The position numbers and the translations under genes are program-made. Source: Bacteroidota bacterium (GTDB lineage Bacteria > Bacteroidota > Bacteroidia > 2-12-FULL-35-15). Taken from it: a stretch of 64,000 nt of DNA. Below are positions 1 through 8,423 of this stretch, in pieces. Within the stretch, counting starts at the first letter, position 1, and every line of letters begins with the position of its first letter. The stretch spans positions 186,001 to 250,000 of the forward strand of contig JAOQAE010000002.1 in the NCBI GenBank assembly GCA_025963725.1, given 5' to 3'. The notes beneath the pieces are model-generated. The model was given only the letters and a program-made list of their open reading frames with translations. It made no database searches and was not told the origin of the DNA.

Positions 1-513
1 GAAGCATCGAAGCAGGTTCCGTTCGAGCGGGTGCTGTTTGCGATCGGCATCAGGCATATCGGTGAAACCACCGCAAAAAAGTTAGCACACTCGTTCAAGT
101 CCATCGATGCGCTGTCGAAAGCAAGTGTGGAAACGCTGCTCGAAGTGGGTGATATCGGCGAGCGCATTGCGAACACTATTGTGGAGTTCTTCTCAAATGC
201 GGAGCATGCTGCGATCATCAGCCGCTTAAGGCTGCAGGGGCTGCAGTTCGAGCTCTCGGAAGAGCAGATGAGCAATGCGAGCGATAAGCTCAAAGACAAA
301 ACATTTGTAGTGTCGGGAGTGTTCAGTAAATTCTCGAGGGATGAGATCAAAAAGATCATCGAGCAGAACGGTGGAAAGAATGTAGGCTCCATCTCCGGCA
401 AAACAAGCTATGTGCTTGCGGGTGAGAACATGGGGCCTGAAAAGTTAAAGAAGGCTGAAAAGCTGGGTGTGCCGATCATTTCGGAGGATGAGTTCATTAA
501 AATGGTAGAATAG
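1..513 (+). CDS. ligA: NAD-dependent DNA ligase, C-terminal part
   Basis: This is the last ~170 residues of the replicative and repair ligase that seals nicks using NAD+. The frame is open from base 1, so the true start lies outside the window and the apparent start at base 31 (GTG) is internal. The first part carries helix-hairpin-helix DNA-binding sequence ('AIGIRHIGETTAKKLA'). From about base 280 to the end there is a BRCT domain ('FVVSGVFSKFSRDE' and 'SYVLAGENMGPEKLKKA'). The adenylation and OB domains are not visible. The stop is immediately followed by the ATG of the next gene with no gap, which suggests co-transcription. Identification from the HhH-BRCT order is firm. Confidence 0.95.
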   Translation, partial: EASKQVPFERVLFAIGIRHIGETTAKKLAHSFKSIDALSKASVETLLEVGDIGERIANTIVEFFSNAEHAAIISRLRLQGLQFELSEEQMSNASDKLKDKTFVVSGVFSKFSRDEIKKIIEQNGGKNVGSISGKTSYVLAGENMGPEKLKKAEKLGVPIISEDEFIKMVE

Positions 514-1080
514 ATGTTTACAAAAATAAAAAAGTGGTTTGCAGGAAGCACACTGAAGAAGGAGCTGCTGAGCAACCCGCGTAAAATGCTTGCGAATAAA
601 TTTAACTTTCACGGTGTACGCACCGTTGGGATGCTGTTCGACGCTTCCAACCCGGAAGATTACGAGCTGGTGAAGCGTTATGTGGTATACCTTCGCGAGC
701 ATGCAAAAAAAGTAAAGGTGATGGGCTATTTCAGCAAAAAGCAGATCCCGGCGCTCACTTATTCAAAGCTGGAGTACGACTTTTTCTCCTCGAAGGAAAC
801 CAACTGGTTCGGAAAGCCCACCACGCACATCATCGATAATTTTATAGAAGAAGAGTACGACCTGCTGATCGACCTCAACATCCACGATCATTTTTCGCTG
901 AAGTACATTACCGCCTTATCAAAGGCAAAATTCAAAGTGGGAAAGTACAAGGAAGAGGATGAGCCGATTTACGATATGATGATCGATGCTGATAATACGC
1001 AAACGCTGAAGTATTTCCTGAGGCAGATCGATACGTACATCACCATGCTGAACAAGCAGCAGGAGATGAGCTTGAATTAA
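514..1080 (+). CDS. DUF6913-like protein of unknown function
   Basis: A 188-residue soluble protein with a basic N-terminus and no signal peptide or membrane segment. It resembles the Bacteroidota family labelled DUF6913, which is often found beside ligA; that label is from memory and not a search. Visible features are an alpha/beta pattern with 'VRTVGMLFDASNPEDYE' near residue 35 and an acidic 'LLIDLNIHDHFSLKYI' stretch near residue 118. The ATG abuts the ligA stop, so it is very likely translated from the same mRNA. The protein ends in a helical, Gln/Met-rich tail. No enzymatic motif was recognised and function is unknown. Confidence 0.8.
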   Translation: MFTKIKKWFAGSTLKKELLSNPRKMLANKFNFHGVRTVGMLFDASNPEDYELVKRYVVYLREHAKKVKVMGYFSKKQIPALTYSKLEYDFFSSKETNWFGKPTTHIIDNFIEEEYDLLIDLNIHDHFSLKYITALSKAKFKVGKYKEEDEPIYDMMIDADNTQTLKYFLRQIDTYITMLNKQQEMSLN

Positions 1081-1117
1081 CGTCATTGCGAGGGAAGTAT
1101 AACCGAAGCGATCTCAC
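1081..1117. repeat. R1 element, degenerate single copy
   Basis: This begins 'CGTCATTGCGAGG' and ends 'GAAGCGATCTC', the two ends of the repeat tandemly arrayed at 2470-2718, with an altered middle. It starts directly at the stop of the preceding gene. Confidence 0.6.
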
Positions 1118-1128
1118 AAAGCGAGCAA

Positions 1129-1136
1129 TAAATTTG
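1129..1136 (+). promoter_or_regulatory. Bacteroidota -7 box upstream of the GlmU-like gene
   Basis: TAAATTTG matches the -7 consensus TAnnTTTG and ends 14 bases before the ATG at 1151. No TTG is seen at the normal -33 spacing, so only half of the promoter is supported. Confidence 0.4.
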
Positions 1137-1150
1137 TAAAAAATAGAACT

Positions 1151-2335
1151 ATGAATTACATCCTCTTCGACGACAACACCCGCAACAACCTGCTGCCGCT
1201 CACATTCACGCGCCCGGTAGCCGATATCCGTATCGGGATCCTAACCATCCGGGAAAAATGGGAGCGCATGCTGAATGCGGAAACTTCCACGAAAACAGAA
1301 GAGTACCTCAGCAAAAAATTCCCGCTTGAATTTGCGATCGATGTCGATAATGTATGGATCAACGGATCGGTTTGCCCGAACGCGAAGCTGCTGGAAGAGC
1401 TTAAATTGCTGCAGCCGTATCATGCGCTGCTTTCCGGGGAAACCGTGATAGCTGCCAACACCGGCTCCGATAAAAAATTCGACCTTGCCCTGAGCGATAA
1501 CTATACAAGATTCGAATCGCATGCAAAGGCCATGCACATCGAGCATCCCTGGGATATTTTTTCAAAGAACGGCGATGCCATCAGGGAGGATTTCGAGCTT
1601 GTTACCAAAGGCAGGATCTCGCTTGCGATCAGTTCCACCAACCAGGTGATCGGGCTGGAGAATATTTTTGTGGAGGAAGGCGCAAAAGTGCAGTGCTCGA
1701 TCCTTAACGCTTCTACAGGCCCTATCTACATTGGCAAAGACGCGGAGGTTATGGAAGGCTCCATCATCCGCGGCCCTTTTTCACTGGGAGAACATTCCGC
1801 CTTAAAGCTTGGCGCGAAGATCTATGGCCCTACAACCATTGGCCCCCACAGCAAAGTAGGAGGAGAGGTAAACAATTCGGTGATCTTCGGTTTCTCGAAC
1901 AAGGCGCACGACGGCTTTCTCGGGAATTCGGTCTTGGGCGAATGGTGCAACATCGGCGCCGACAGCAATAATTCCAACCTGAAAAATAATTATGCGGAAG
2001 TAAAGCTCTGGAATTATACGAAGGAGCGCTTTGTAGGCACAGGCCTTATGTTCTGCGGGCTCATCATGGGCGACCACAGCAAATGCGGGATCAACACCAT
2101 GTTCAATACAGGCACTGTGGTTGGAGTGAATGCCAATATTTTCGGCTCGGGCTTTCCGCGCAATTTCGTTCCTTCGTTTTCCTGGGGCGGAGCAGCGGGC
2201 TTTACCACCTACAAAGTGAAGGATGCCTTTGAAGTGGCAGCGCGCGTGTTCGAACGCAGAGGGCTTGTATTTGATGAAGCCGAGCAGGAGATCCTCACGC
2301 ATGTGTTTGAGCTTACGGAGAAGTACAGGAAGTAG
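1151..2335 (+). CDS. GlmU-like sugar nucleotidyltransferase / acyltransferase
   Basis: This 394-residue protein resembles the alternative GlmU family of Bacteroidota, inferred to act in UDP-N-acetylglucosamine supply for the cell wall and lipid A. Residues 1-170 form a nucleotidyltransferase-like domain. It lacks the classical GxGTRM pyrophosphorylase signature of E. coli GlmU. Residues ~170-350 show imperfect hexapeptide repeats of a left-handed beta-helix ('GPIYIGKDAEVMEGSIIRG', 'GPTTIGPHSKVGGEV'), the acetyltransferase fold. The helical C-terminus is about 40 residues. A -7 box lies just upstream. It stands alone between repeat elements. Family placement is confident; which of the two GlmU reactions it performs is inference. 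Confidence 0.85.
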   Translation: MNYILFDDNTRNNLLPLTFTRPVADIRIGILTIREKWERMLNAETSTKTEEYLSKKFPLEFAIDVDNVWINGSVCPNAKLLEELKLLQPYHALLSGETVIAANTGSDKKFDLALSDNYTRFESHAKAMHIEHPWDIFSKNGDAIREDFELVTKGRISLAISSTNQVIGLENIFVEEGAKVQCSILNASTGPIYIGKDAEVMEGSIIRGPFSLGEHSALKLGAKIYGPTTIGPHSKVGGEVNNSVIFGFSNKAHDGFLGNSVLGEWCNIGADSNNSNLKNNYAEVKLWNYTKERFVGTGLMFCGLIMGDHSKCGINTMFNTGTVVGVNANIFGSGFPRNFVPSFSWGGAAGFTTYKVKDAFEVAARVFERRGLVFDEAEQEILTHVFELTEKYRK

Positions 2336-2356
2336 GCGGGAGGTTTCTTTAGGATT

Positions 2357-2446
2357 GTCATTCTGAGCGGAACGCAGTGCAGCGAAGAATCTTCTTCTTG
2401 TTAACCGGATGCTGCCAGAGATCCATTCGCTTCGCTCAGGATGACA
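2357..2446. repeat. R2 inverted pair downstream of the GlmU-like gene
   Basis: The left arm begins 'GTCATTCTGAGCGGAACGC' (2357-2396) and the right arm ends 'TTCGCTTCGCTCAGGATGAC' (2419-2446). The two arms are reverse complementary at their outer ends, so the transcript can fold into a long stem just 3' of the gene. Related pairs occur at 55112-55188 and 61391-61483, and a single copy at 42743-42779. Confidence 0.75.
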
Positions 2447-2469
2447 TATAGGATGCATCACGTATTGAG

Positions 2470-2718
2470 TCATTGCGAGGAGGCACGACGAAGCAATCTA
2501 TGGTTCGGATCGCGAATAAATATGAATTTTCGAATCTGTACGTCATTGCGGGGAGGCACGACGAAGCAATCTATAGTTCGGATCGCGAATGAATACGAAT
2601 TTACGAATCTGTACGTCATTGCGAGGAGGCACGACGAAGCAATCTATGGTACGGATCGCGAATAAATACGAATTTTCGAATCTGTACGTCATTGCGAGGA
2701 GGTACGACGAAACAATCT
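2470..2718. repeat. R1 tandem array, 73-bp period
   Basis: 'TCATTGCG' begins at 2470, 2543, 2616 and 2689, an exact spacing of 73 bp, giving three full units and a partial fourth. Each unit joins an R1 palindromic part ('TCATTGCGAGGAGGCACGAC') to an AT-rich R6 part ('GATCGCGAATAAATACGAAT'). Copies differ by a few substitutions. Short open frames through the array are not genes. With its flanks (2336-2761) this is a 426-base gap holding only R2 and R1/R6 repeats. Confidence 0.9.
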
Positions 2719-2761
2719 CTCAATAAAAAACAATTTTCAATCTTTAATTTTTCAATCAAGC

Positions 2762-2983
2762 ATGAACATCACAGAAATAATAGGTTACATCGGCTCCTTA
2801 GGCATTTTAGTATCATTCCTCATGAAGGACATCAACCGCCTGCGGATCGTAAATACCATCGGCTGTGCCTTTTTTGTGCTGTACGGCATCCTGCTCAATT
2901 ATTCGATCCCGGTGATCGCCACCAACGCTATTATTATTTTGATCAATGTTTATTACCTTTTAAAAAATAATAAGGAAAACTAA
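2762..2983 (+). CDS. small YgjV-like inner-membrane protein
   Basis: A 73-residue protein that is almost entirely hydrophobic, with three probable membrane segments at about residues 4-22, 29-46 and 48-67 and a short charged C-terminus. It resembles the YgjV family of small membrane proteins, whose function is not established; members are sometimes mislabelled as uroporphyrinogen decarboxylase. Its stop overlaps the next start by one base (TAATG), indicating translational coupling with the 202-residue protein downstream. It begins right after the 73-bp repeat array, so its promoter must lie in or beyond the repeats. Confidence 0.7.
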   Translation: MNITEIIGYIGSLGILVSFLMKDINRLRIVNTIGCAFFVLYGILLNYSIPVIATNAIIILINVYYLLKNNKEN

Positions 2984-3591
2984 TGGAGCTTATTCTTTCT
3001 ATAGCACTTGGCGCCTTTATTATGTATGGCGTTTTTATGGCAAAAGGGGCGAAGAGGGATTATTATACAAAGAGGAAGGCGTTCGCTGATCATTTTATTG
3101 AAAGGCTAAAACACCTGGGTTATTTTGAATATGCTGATAGTGAAAATGTAAAACATCTTCAGAAAGCCTTGGTGATCTCATTTTTAAATGACGAAGGTCT
3201 TGCTTTCATTCAGGATAAGCAGAACGGTCTTCCTCTCGATTTCAGGCTATATGAAATCAGTGGGAAAGAATTAGCAGCGGCCGGGGCAGGTAATTATTTA
3301 AAAAAGCTAAAGCCTGCGTTTGAACGAATGAGAGTTCCGCTGATTCAAAAAGAGCTTTTATTTGACGCCATGCAGCCGGCAAGGATGATCGCGGAGCTGG
3401 TTGTTTTTTTAAATAAACACTTCGAATCAGCCGGAGCAAAAGAAAGAGTTTTTGTTATTGGAGATCCGGAAAATGCTAAAATTATTTTTCTGACGAAAGC
3501 ACAGCAATCTTATATTTCCACTGTTATAAAAAATGGAAATCTTCAACCGATGGAGCTTAAAGCCTGGGCGAAATGGAACAGGCTAATCTAA
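2983..3591 (+). CDS. unknown protein with N-terminal membrane anchor
   Basis: A 202-residue protein not recognised. One hydrophobic segment at residues 2-20 is followed by a basic stretch ('KGAKRDYYTKRKA'), fitting an N-in membrane anchor or uncleaved signal. The rest is soluble and mixed helix/strand, with two blocks similar in style ('ALVISFLNDEGLAFI' and 'AKIIFLTKAQQSYI'). No catalytic motif was seen. It is coupled to the YgjV-like gene by a one-base overlap. The coding sequence is more AT-rich than the neighbouring lon gene, possibly a sign of weaker codon selection or different origin. Confidence 0.65.
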   Translation: MELILSIALGAFIMYGVFMAKGAKRDYYTKRKAFADHFIERLKHLGYFEYADSENVKHLQKALVISFLNDEGLAFIQDKQNGLPLDFRLYEISGKELAAAGAGNYLKKLKPAFERMRVPLIQKELLFDAMQPARMIAELVVFLNKHFESAGAKERVFVIGDPENAKIIFLTKAQQSYISTVIKNGNLQPMELKAWAKWNRLI

Positions 3592-3687
3592 GCGGCCTTA
3601 TGCCAAATTGTCCAGCTTTCCTTATTGGCATATTCATTGAAAAAAGAAGCTCAGTAAAACCCAAAAACGAATTAACATTCTCACAAT

Positions 3688-6165
3688 ATGACCGATAATT
3701 TTGACCTGAATGGCTTGTCACCGCTGCTGCGTGATAATCTGATGGATGAGGATACCGAATTTATTCCCCTGCTTTCTTCCGAGGATGAGGACCAGATGAA
3801 CTCCGAAAATGTGCCGGCTGAACTGTCAATATTACCTCTTCGCAATACCGTACTCTTTCCTGGCGTGGTGATCCCTATCACCGTTGGCCGCGATAAATCC
3901 ATCAACCTCATCAAGGATGCCTACAAGGGCGATAAGACCATCGGCGTGGTGTCCCAGAAGAACGATTCCATTGAAGACCCTACGATCGACGACCTGAACA
4001 AGATCGGTACCGTGGCGCACATCATTAAAATGCTGCGCATGCCCGATGGCAACACCACCGTGATCATCCAGGGAAAACGCCGCTTCGAATTAAAGGACAT
4101 CAGGCAGACAGAGCCGTATATCCGCGCTTCCATCACCGCTTTCGCGGAAGTGAGGCCGGGCAAGGATGACAAGGAGTTCCAGGCGCTGGTTTCTTCCCTG
4201 AAAGACCTCGCATTGAAGATCATCAAGGAAAGCCCGCAGATCCCGAGTGAAGCAGGCTTTGCATTAAAAAATATCGAAAGCCCTTCCTTTCTTGTGAATT
4301 TCATTTCTTCCAACATGAATGCGCCGGTAGCTGAAAAGCAGGCGATGCTGGAAGTGGCCGACCTTTCTTCCCGCGCCACCATTGTATTGGCAAACCTTAC
4401 AAAGGAGCTGCAGATGCTGGAGCTAAAGAACCAGATCCAGTCGAAGGTGAAGGTGGACCTCGACAAGCAGCAGCGCGATTACTTCCTGCACCAGCAGCTG
4501 AAAACCATCCAGGAAGAACTGGGCGAGAACAACTTTGCGCAGGACATCAAGGAGATGCGTGCAAAGGCAAAGGATAAAAAATGGAGCAAGGAAGTTTCAC
4601 AGGCCTTCGAAAAAGCCATTACCAAGCTGGAGCGGATGAACCCGAATGCTGCGGAATATTCCATCCAGACGAACTACCTCGAAGTGCTGCTCGACCTTCC
4701 CTGGGATGAAAAAACAGCGGATAACTTTGACCTGAAGCGTGCCGAAAAAGTGCTGAACAAGGATCATTTCGGGATGGATAAAGTGAAGGAGCGCATCCTC
4801 GAGCACCTTGCCGTATTGAAGCTGAAAGGCAATATGAAATCGCCCATCATCTGCCTGTACGGCCCTCCGGGAGTCGGAAAAACCTCCCTGGGAAAAAGCA
4901 TCGCGGAAAGCCTCGGGCGCAAATATGTGCGCATGAGCCTTGGCGGTTTGCGTGATGAAGCGGAGATCCGCGGCCACCGCAAAACGTACATCGGCGCATT
5001 GCCGGGACGCATCCTGCAAAATATTAAAAAGGCCGGCAGCTCTAATCCGGTATTCATACTGGATGAGATCGATAAGGTCGGGAACGATTTTCACGGCGAC
5101 CCTTCTTCCGCATTGCTGGAAGTGCTGGACCCGGAACAGAACAATGCATTTTACGACAATTACGTGGAAATGGATTATGACCTTTCCAACGTCATGTTCA
5201 TTGCCACGGCAAACTCGCTGAGCACCATTCAGCCGGCTTTGCGCGACAGGATGGAGATCATCGAGATCACCGGCTACACCACCGAGGAAAAAGTGGAGAT
5301 CGCTAAGCGCCACCTGCTGCCGAAGCAGCTGGGAGAGCAGGGCGTGAAGAAAGAGCAGCTCCTGCTCGATAAGAAAATGATCGAATACATCATTGAGAAC
5401 TATACAAGGGAAAGCGGCGTGCGCGGGCTTGAAAAGGTGATCGCGAAAGTGGTGAGGAACGCTGCAAAATCAATAGCGATGGAGCAGAAGTACAGTGTAA
5501 CGGTTACTGAAAAGGACCTGACAAAGATCCTCGGCCCGGCACACGAAAAGGACCGCTACCAGGGAAATGATGTGGCAGGCGTGGTAACCGGGCTGGCATG
5601 GACCTCCGTTGGCGGCGATATCTTATTCATTGAAAGCAGCCTTACCAAAGGAACAGGAAAATTAACGCTCACCGGTAACCTCGGGGAAGTGATGAAGGAA
5701 TCGGCTGTGATCGCGCTCGAATACTTAAAGTCGCACAGCTCATTCTTAGGGCTGAAATCAGAGATCTTCGATCAGTGGAATGTACACATCCACGTGCCGG
5801 AAGGCGCTACGCCGAAGGACGGCCCGAGCGCGGGGATCACCATGCTTACGGCGCTCGCTTCCGCATTTACGCAGCGCAAAGTAAAGCCGCAGCTGGCAAT
5901 GACCGGCGAGATCACCCTTCGCGGCAGGGTATTGCCTGTTGGCGGCATCAAGGAAAAGATCCTGGCCGCCAAGCGCGCAGGCATCAAGGAGATCATCCTG
6001 AGCATCGACAATAAAAAGGACATCGTTGAAATAAAAGCGGATTACCTCAAAGGATTAAAATTCATTTACGTGGAGAAAATGATCGATGTGGTGAAGCAGG
6101 CGCTTCTCAAGGAAAAGGTAGTGAACCCGATCGATTTTAATGTAAAGGAAGAGAAGAAGAAGTAG
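3688..6165 (+). CDS. lon: ATP-dependent Lon protease
   Basis: An 825-residue LonA, the soluble AAA+ serine protease that removes misfolded and regulatory proteins. The N-terminal substrate-binding domain starts near residue 45 ('[16 protein letters not shown]') after an acidic leader. Walker A is 'GPPGVGKTS' at residues 392-400, with K398. Walker B is 'VFILDE' at 455-460. The protease dyad is S714 in 'DGPSAGIT' and K757 in 'GGIKEKIL', spaced 43 residues as in E. coli Lon (S679/K722). A Lys-rich tail ends the protein. The gene sits with porQ and cmk, a grouping I recall from other Bacteroidota. Everything needed for activity appears intact. Confidence 0.98.
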   Translation: MTDNFDLNGLSPLLRDNLMDEDTEFIPLLSSEDEDQMNSENVPAELSILPLRNTVLFPGVVIPITVGRDKSINLIKDAYKGDKTIGVVSQKNDSIEDPTIDDLNKIGTVAHIIKMLRMPDGNTTVIIQGKRRFELKDIRQTEPYIRASITAFAEVRPGKDDKEFQALVSSLKDLALKIIKESPQIPSEAGFALKNIESPSFLVNFISSNMNAPVAEKQAMLEVADLSSRATIVLANLTKELQMLELKNQIQSKVKVDLDKQQRDYFLHQQLKTIQEELGENNFAQDIKEMRAKAKDKKWSKEVSQAFEKAITKLERMNPNAAEYSIQTNYLEVLLDLPWDEKTADNFDLKRAEKVLNKDHFGMDKVKERILEHLAVLKLKGNMKSPIICLYGPPGVGKTSLGKSIAESLGRKYVRMSLGGLRDEAEIRGHRKTYIGALPGRILQNIKKAGSSNPVFILDEIDKVGNDFHGDPSSALLEVLDPEQNNAFYDNYVEMDYDLSNVMFIATANSLSTIQPALRDRMEIIEITGYTTEEKVEIAKRHLLPKQLGEQGVKKEQLLLDKKMIEYIIENYTRESGVRGLEKVIAKVVRNAAKSIAMEQKYSVTVTEKDLTKILGPAHEKDRYQGNDVAGVVTGLAWTSVGGDILFIESSLTKGTGKLTLTGNLGEVMKESAVIALEYLKSHSSFLGLKSEIFDQWNVHIHVPEGATPKDGPSAGITMLTALASAFTQRKVKPQLAMTGEITLRGRVLPVGGIKEKILAAKRAGIKEIILSIDNKKDIVEIKADYLKGLKFIYVEKMIDVVKQALLKEKVVNPIDFNVKEEKKK

Positions 6166-6210
6166 TCAACAATATTTCCCTGCATTTCCCGTTACAACCC
6201 GGATAATTTT

Positions 6211-6218
6211 TAACTTTG
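6211..6218 (+). promoter_or_regulatory. -7 box five bases before the porQ start
   Basis: TAACTTTG matches TAnnTTTG exactly and ends five bases before the ATG at 6224. If used, transcription would begin at or next to the start codon. No TTG is visible at -33 spacing. Confidence 0.45.
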
Positions 6219-6223
6219 TAGGA

Positions 6224-7300
6224 ATGAATGTAAAAAAGGTACTCTTCGTTTTTGCTTCTCTGATCAGCTTTGCTGCCAATGCCCAGATGGGCGGCAACAA
6301 TACCTTTGAATTCCTTAATCTTCCTATTTCCGCAAGGGTAAGCGCGCTTGGCGGCAACCTGCTTACCGCCCGCGATGGCGACCTTAACGTTGCATTGGTA
6401 AATCCTTCGCTGCTGTCGGATTCGATGGACAATAACCTCGCCCTCAGCTATATCAATTATTTTGCGGATGTAAATTACGGCTATGCCGCTTACGCGAAAA
6501 AATTCAGGAAAATAGGAGGGGTGTTCAGCGCAGGCATCCAGTACCTTGATTATGGCAAATTCATTCGCGCCGATGAGATCGGAAACCAGGACGGCACCTT
6601 CTCAGCCAATGAAATGAGCTTTAACCTCGGCTATGCGCGCTCCATTCTCGATTCCAACCTGTATGTGGGTGCAACCTTAAAAACCATTTATTCCCATCTT
6701 GAATCGTATACTTCAACAGGCTCTGCGCTCGACCTCGGGGCAACTTACATGCGGCCGAAACGCGGCTGGACGGCAGCCATTGTGATCAAGAACCTCGGCC
6801 GCCAGTGGAAAACATATGCAGGCCACAAAGAAAAGCTGCCCTTCGAGATCCAGCTGGGGCTTTCGATGAAGCCGAAGCATGTGCCTTTCCGGTTATCGCT
6901 GGTGTATGAGAATTTTGAAAAATGGGATCTCACCTATGTTGATCCCGCAAATCCGACTTTAACGGAAGACCCGCTTACGGGAGAACCTATCAAGCAGCAC
7001 AAATACAAGATCGTTGGCGACAAGTTCATGCGCCACATGGTGATCGGCGGAGAATTTATCATCACTAAGAATTTCTTTTTACGCGGAGGCTTCAACTACC
7101 AGCACCGCAAAGAGCTGAAAGTACCTGAAAAGCGCGGCATGACGGGCTTCTCGTTCGGCTTCGGGTTTCGTGTGTATAAGTTCCATTTCAGCTATGCAAG
7201 GGCGGTGTACCACCTCGCCGGCGCATCCAATAACTTCTCCATCAGCTTCGACCTCAACAGCTTCGCGAAGAAGCGCTTTGTGTCGCCGGCGAACCCGTAG
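6224..7300 (+). CDS. porQ: type IX secretion system protein PorQ
   Basis: A 358-residue outer-membrane beta-barrel protein. Residues 1-20 are a Sec signal peptide ending 'SFAANAQ'. The mature part opens with 'NTFEFLNLPISARVSALGG', the typical start of PorQ and related barrels, followed by alternating short beta strands. In characterised T9SS systems PorQ works with PorU, PorV and PorZ in the cell-surface attachment complex that cleaves sorting domains and anchors cargo. That role is carried over from the family. The genes for PorU, PorV and PorZ are not in this window. The gene lies between lon and cmk and matches the several T9SS cargo genes found here. Confidence 0.88.
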   Translation: MNVKKVLFVFASLISFAANAQMGGNNTFEFLNLPISARVSALGGNLLTARDGDLNVALVNPSLLSDSMDNNLALSYINYFADVNYGYAAYAKKFRKIGGVFSAGIQYLDYGKFIRADEIGNQDGTFSANEMSFNLGYARSILDSNLYVGATLKTIYSHLESYTSTGSALDLGATYMRPKRGWTAAIVIKNLGRQWKTYAGHKEKLPFEIQLGLSMKPKHVPFRLSLVYENFEKWDLTYVDPANPTLTEDPLTGEPIKQHKYKIVGDKFMRHMVIGGEFIITKNFFLRGGFNYQHRKELKVPEKRGMTGFSFGFGFRVYKFHFSYARAVYHLAGASNNFSISFDLNSFAKKRFVSPANP

Positions 7301-7333
7301 TTGTCATCCCCCCCGAATGCTGTGTGGAATGGT

Positions 7334-7352
7334 ACCCCGGATCAGGTCCGGG
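7334..7352. repeat. GC-rich palindrome downstream of porQ
   Basis: CCCCGGA-TCAGG-TCCGGGG is a perfect 7-bp stem with a 5-base loop, 33 bases after the porQ stop. It lacks a T-tract, so it is more likely an intergenic repeat or mRNA 3'-end hairpin than a classical terminator. Confidence 0.55.
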
Positions 7353-7435
7353 GCAGGCTGCTGATTTTCGCGGATTCTTATGCTGTAAATTATGATTGCT
7401 TCGCAATCTATGATTTGTTATGATTGACGTACTAG

Positions 7436-7522
7436 CGTCAGTTCGAGTGCGAGGTACGAGCGTATCGAGAACAAGCGACCCGGATCATTCTGCTTAGTCA
7501 CTTCGAGCGGAGTCGAGAAGTA
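7436..7522. repeat. R3 elements in the porQ-cmk gap
   Basis: One element runs from 7436 to ~7475 ('CAGTTCGAGTGCGAGGTACG' onward) and is identical over about 42 bases to a copy at 35711-35752. A second, shorter one ('TCACTTCGAGCGGAGTCGAG') is at 7499-7522. The whole 427-base gap 7301-7727 holds no convincing gene. Besides these it contains the palindrome at 7334, an AT-rich stretch, and a short inverted sequence (CGGT-TAATT-ACCG) near 7630. Confidence 0.75.
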
Positions 7523-7727
7523 GAATCGACAATTTAACTTTCCCGTTATAACACGCAGTACTTCAATTATAAGGATCTGCGTTCCATTTCACACAGCTTG
7601 GTCCGACCCTCCCACGAAACTCGGACTGACGGTTAATTACCGGTGAATTACTTCCCGAAAACGCTCTGCTTTTCCTTCGGAATTCAAAAAAATATTGCCT
7701 AATATTGTGCATCACTAAAGGTTCAGT

Positions 7728-8423
7728 ATGCCAAAGATCACCATTGCCATCGACGGGTATTCATCATGCGGGAAAAGCACATTAGCAAAGGCTTTGGCTG
7801 CAAAACTCGGATATGCGTATGTGGATTCGGGCGCCATGTACCGCAGCGTAACGCTGTATGCCCTGCGCCAGGGGATCATCAAGGATCATGGCTTCATAGA
7901 GGACCAGATCGTGCGCATTCTTCCGGAGATCAATCTCACTTTTAAGTTCAACCCCGCCACACGCTCTTCCGAAACCTTCCTCAATGGCGAGAACGTGGAA
8001 AAAGAGCTGCGCCACATGGTTGTTTCCGAAAACGTAAGCAAGGTAAGCGCGATCCATGAAGTGCGTGTGAAGATGATCGCCATCCAGCGTGAGCTTGGCA
8101 AGAACAAAGGCATTGTGATGGATGGAAGGGATATCGGCACCAACGTATTTCCCGATGCGGAGCTTAAGCTGTTCATGACGGCTGACCCGGACATCCGCAC
8201 CCAGCGCAGGTATGATGAAATGCTTTCCAAAGGCCAGCATCCCACTTTTTTAGATGTGAAAAAGAACCTGCTCGACCGCGATCATGAGGATACCCACCGG
8301 AAGGAAAATCCGCTCACACAGGCCGAGGATGCTATTGTGCTTGATAACTCCGATCTCAGCCGCGAGCAGCAGGTGGAGTATGTAATGAAGCTGATCACCG
8401 ACCTTACGCTTACCGTTAATTGA
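7728..8423 (+). CDS. cmk: cytidylate kinase
   Basis: A 231-residue enzyme phosphorylating CMP and dCMP to the diphosphates with ATP. The P-loop is 'GYSSCGKST' at residues 10-18, the form I expect in Bacteroidota, with K16. 'DSGAMYR' at 33-39 and 'MDGRDIGT' near 128 are nucleotide-binding signatures of the family. Length fits standard cytidylate kinases and all core motifs are present. Its last eight bases overlap the end of the convergent gene on the other strand, so the two 3' ends are mutually antisense. Confidence 0.96.
   Translation: MPKITIAIDGYSSCGKSTLAKALAAKLGYAYVDSGAMYRSVTLYALRQGIIKDHGFIEDQIVRILPEINLTFKFNPATRSSETFLNGENVEKELRHMVVSENVSKVSAIHEVRVKMIAIQRELGKNKGIVMDGRDIGTNVFPDAELKLFMTADPDIRTQRRYDEMLSKGQHPTFLDVKKNLLDRDHEDTHRKENPLTQAEDAIVLDNSDLSREQQVEYVMKLITDLTLTVN

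Noticed and set aside
2470-2718. CRISPR array
   Set aside because: The units are contiguous and identical throughout with no unique spacers, and no cas genes are near.
2441-2970. Open frames through the R1 array, such as the 74-codon frame at 2441-2665 and the frame at 2692-2970
   Set aside because: They translate the palindromic repeats and run out of frame through the YgjV-like gene; this is a well-known source of false proteins.
7301-7727. A small RNA or tRNA gene in the porQ-cmk gap
   Set aside because: No cloverleaf or tRNA-type arms could be found; palindromes there belong to dispersed repeats.
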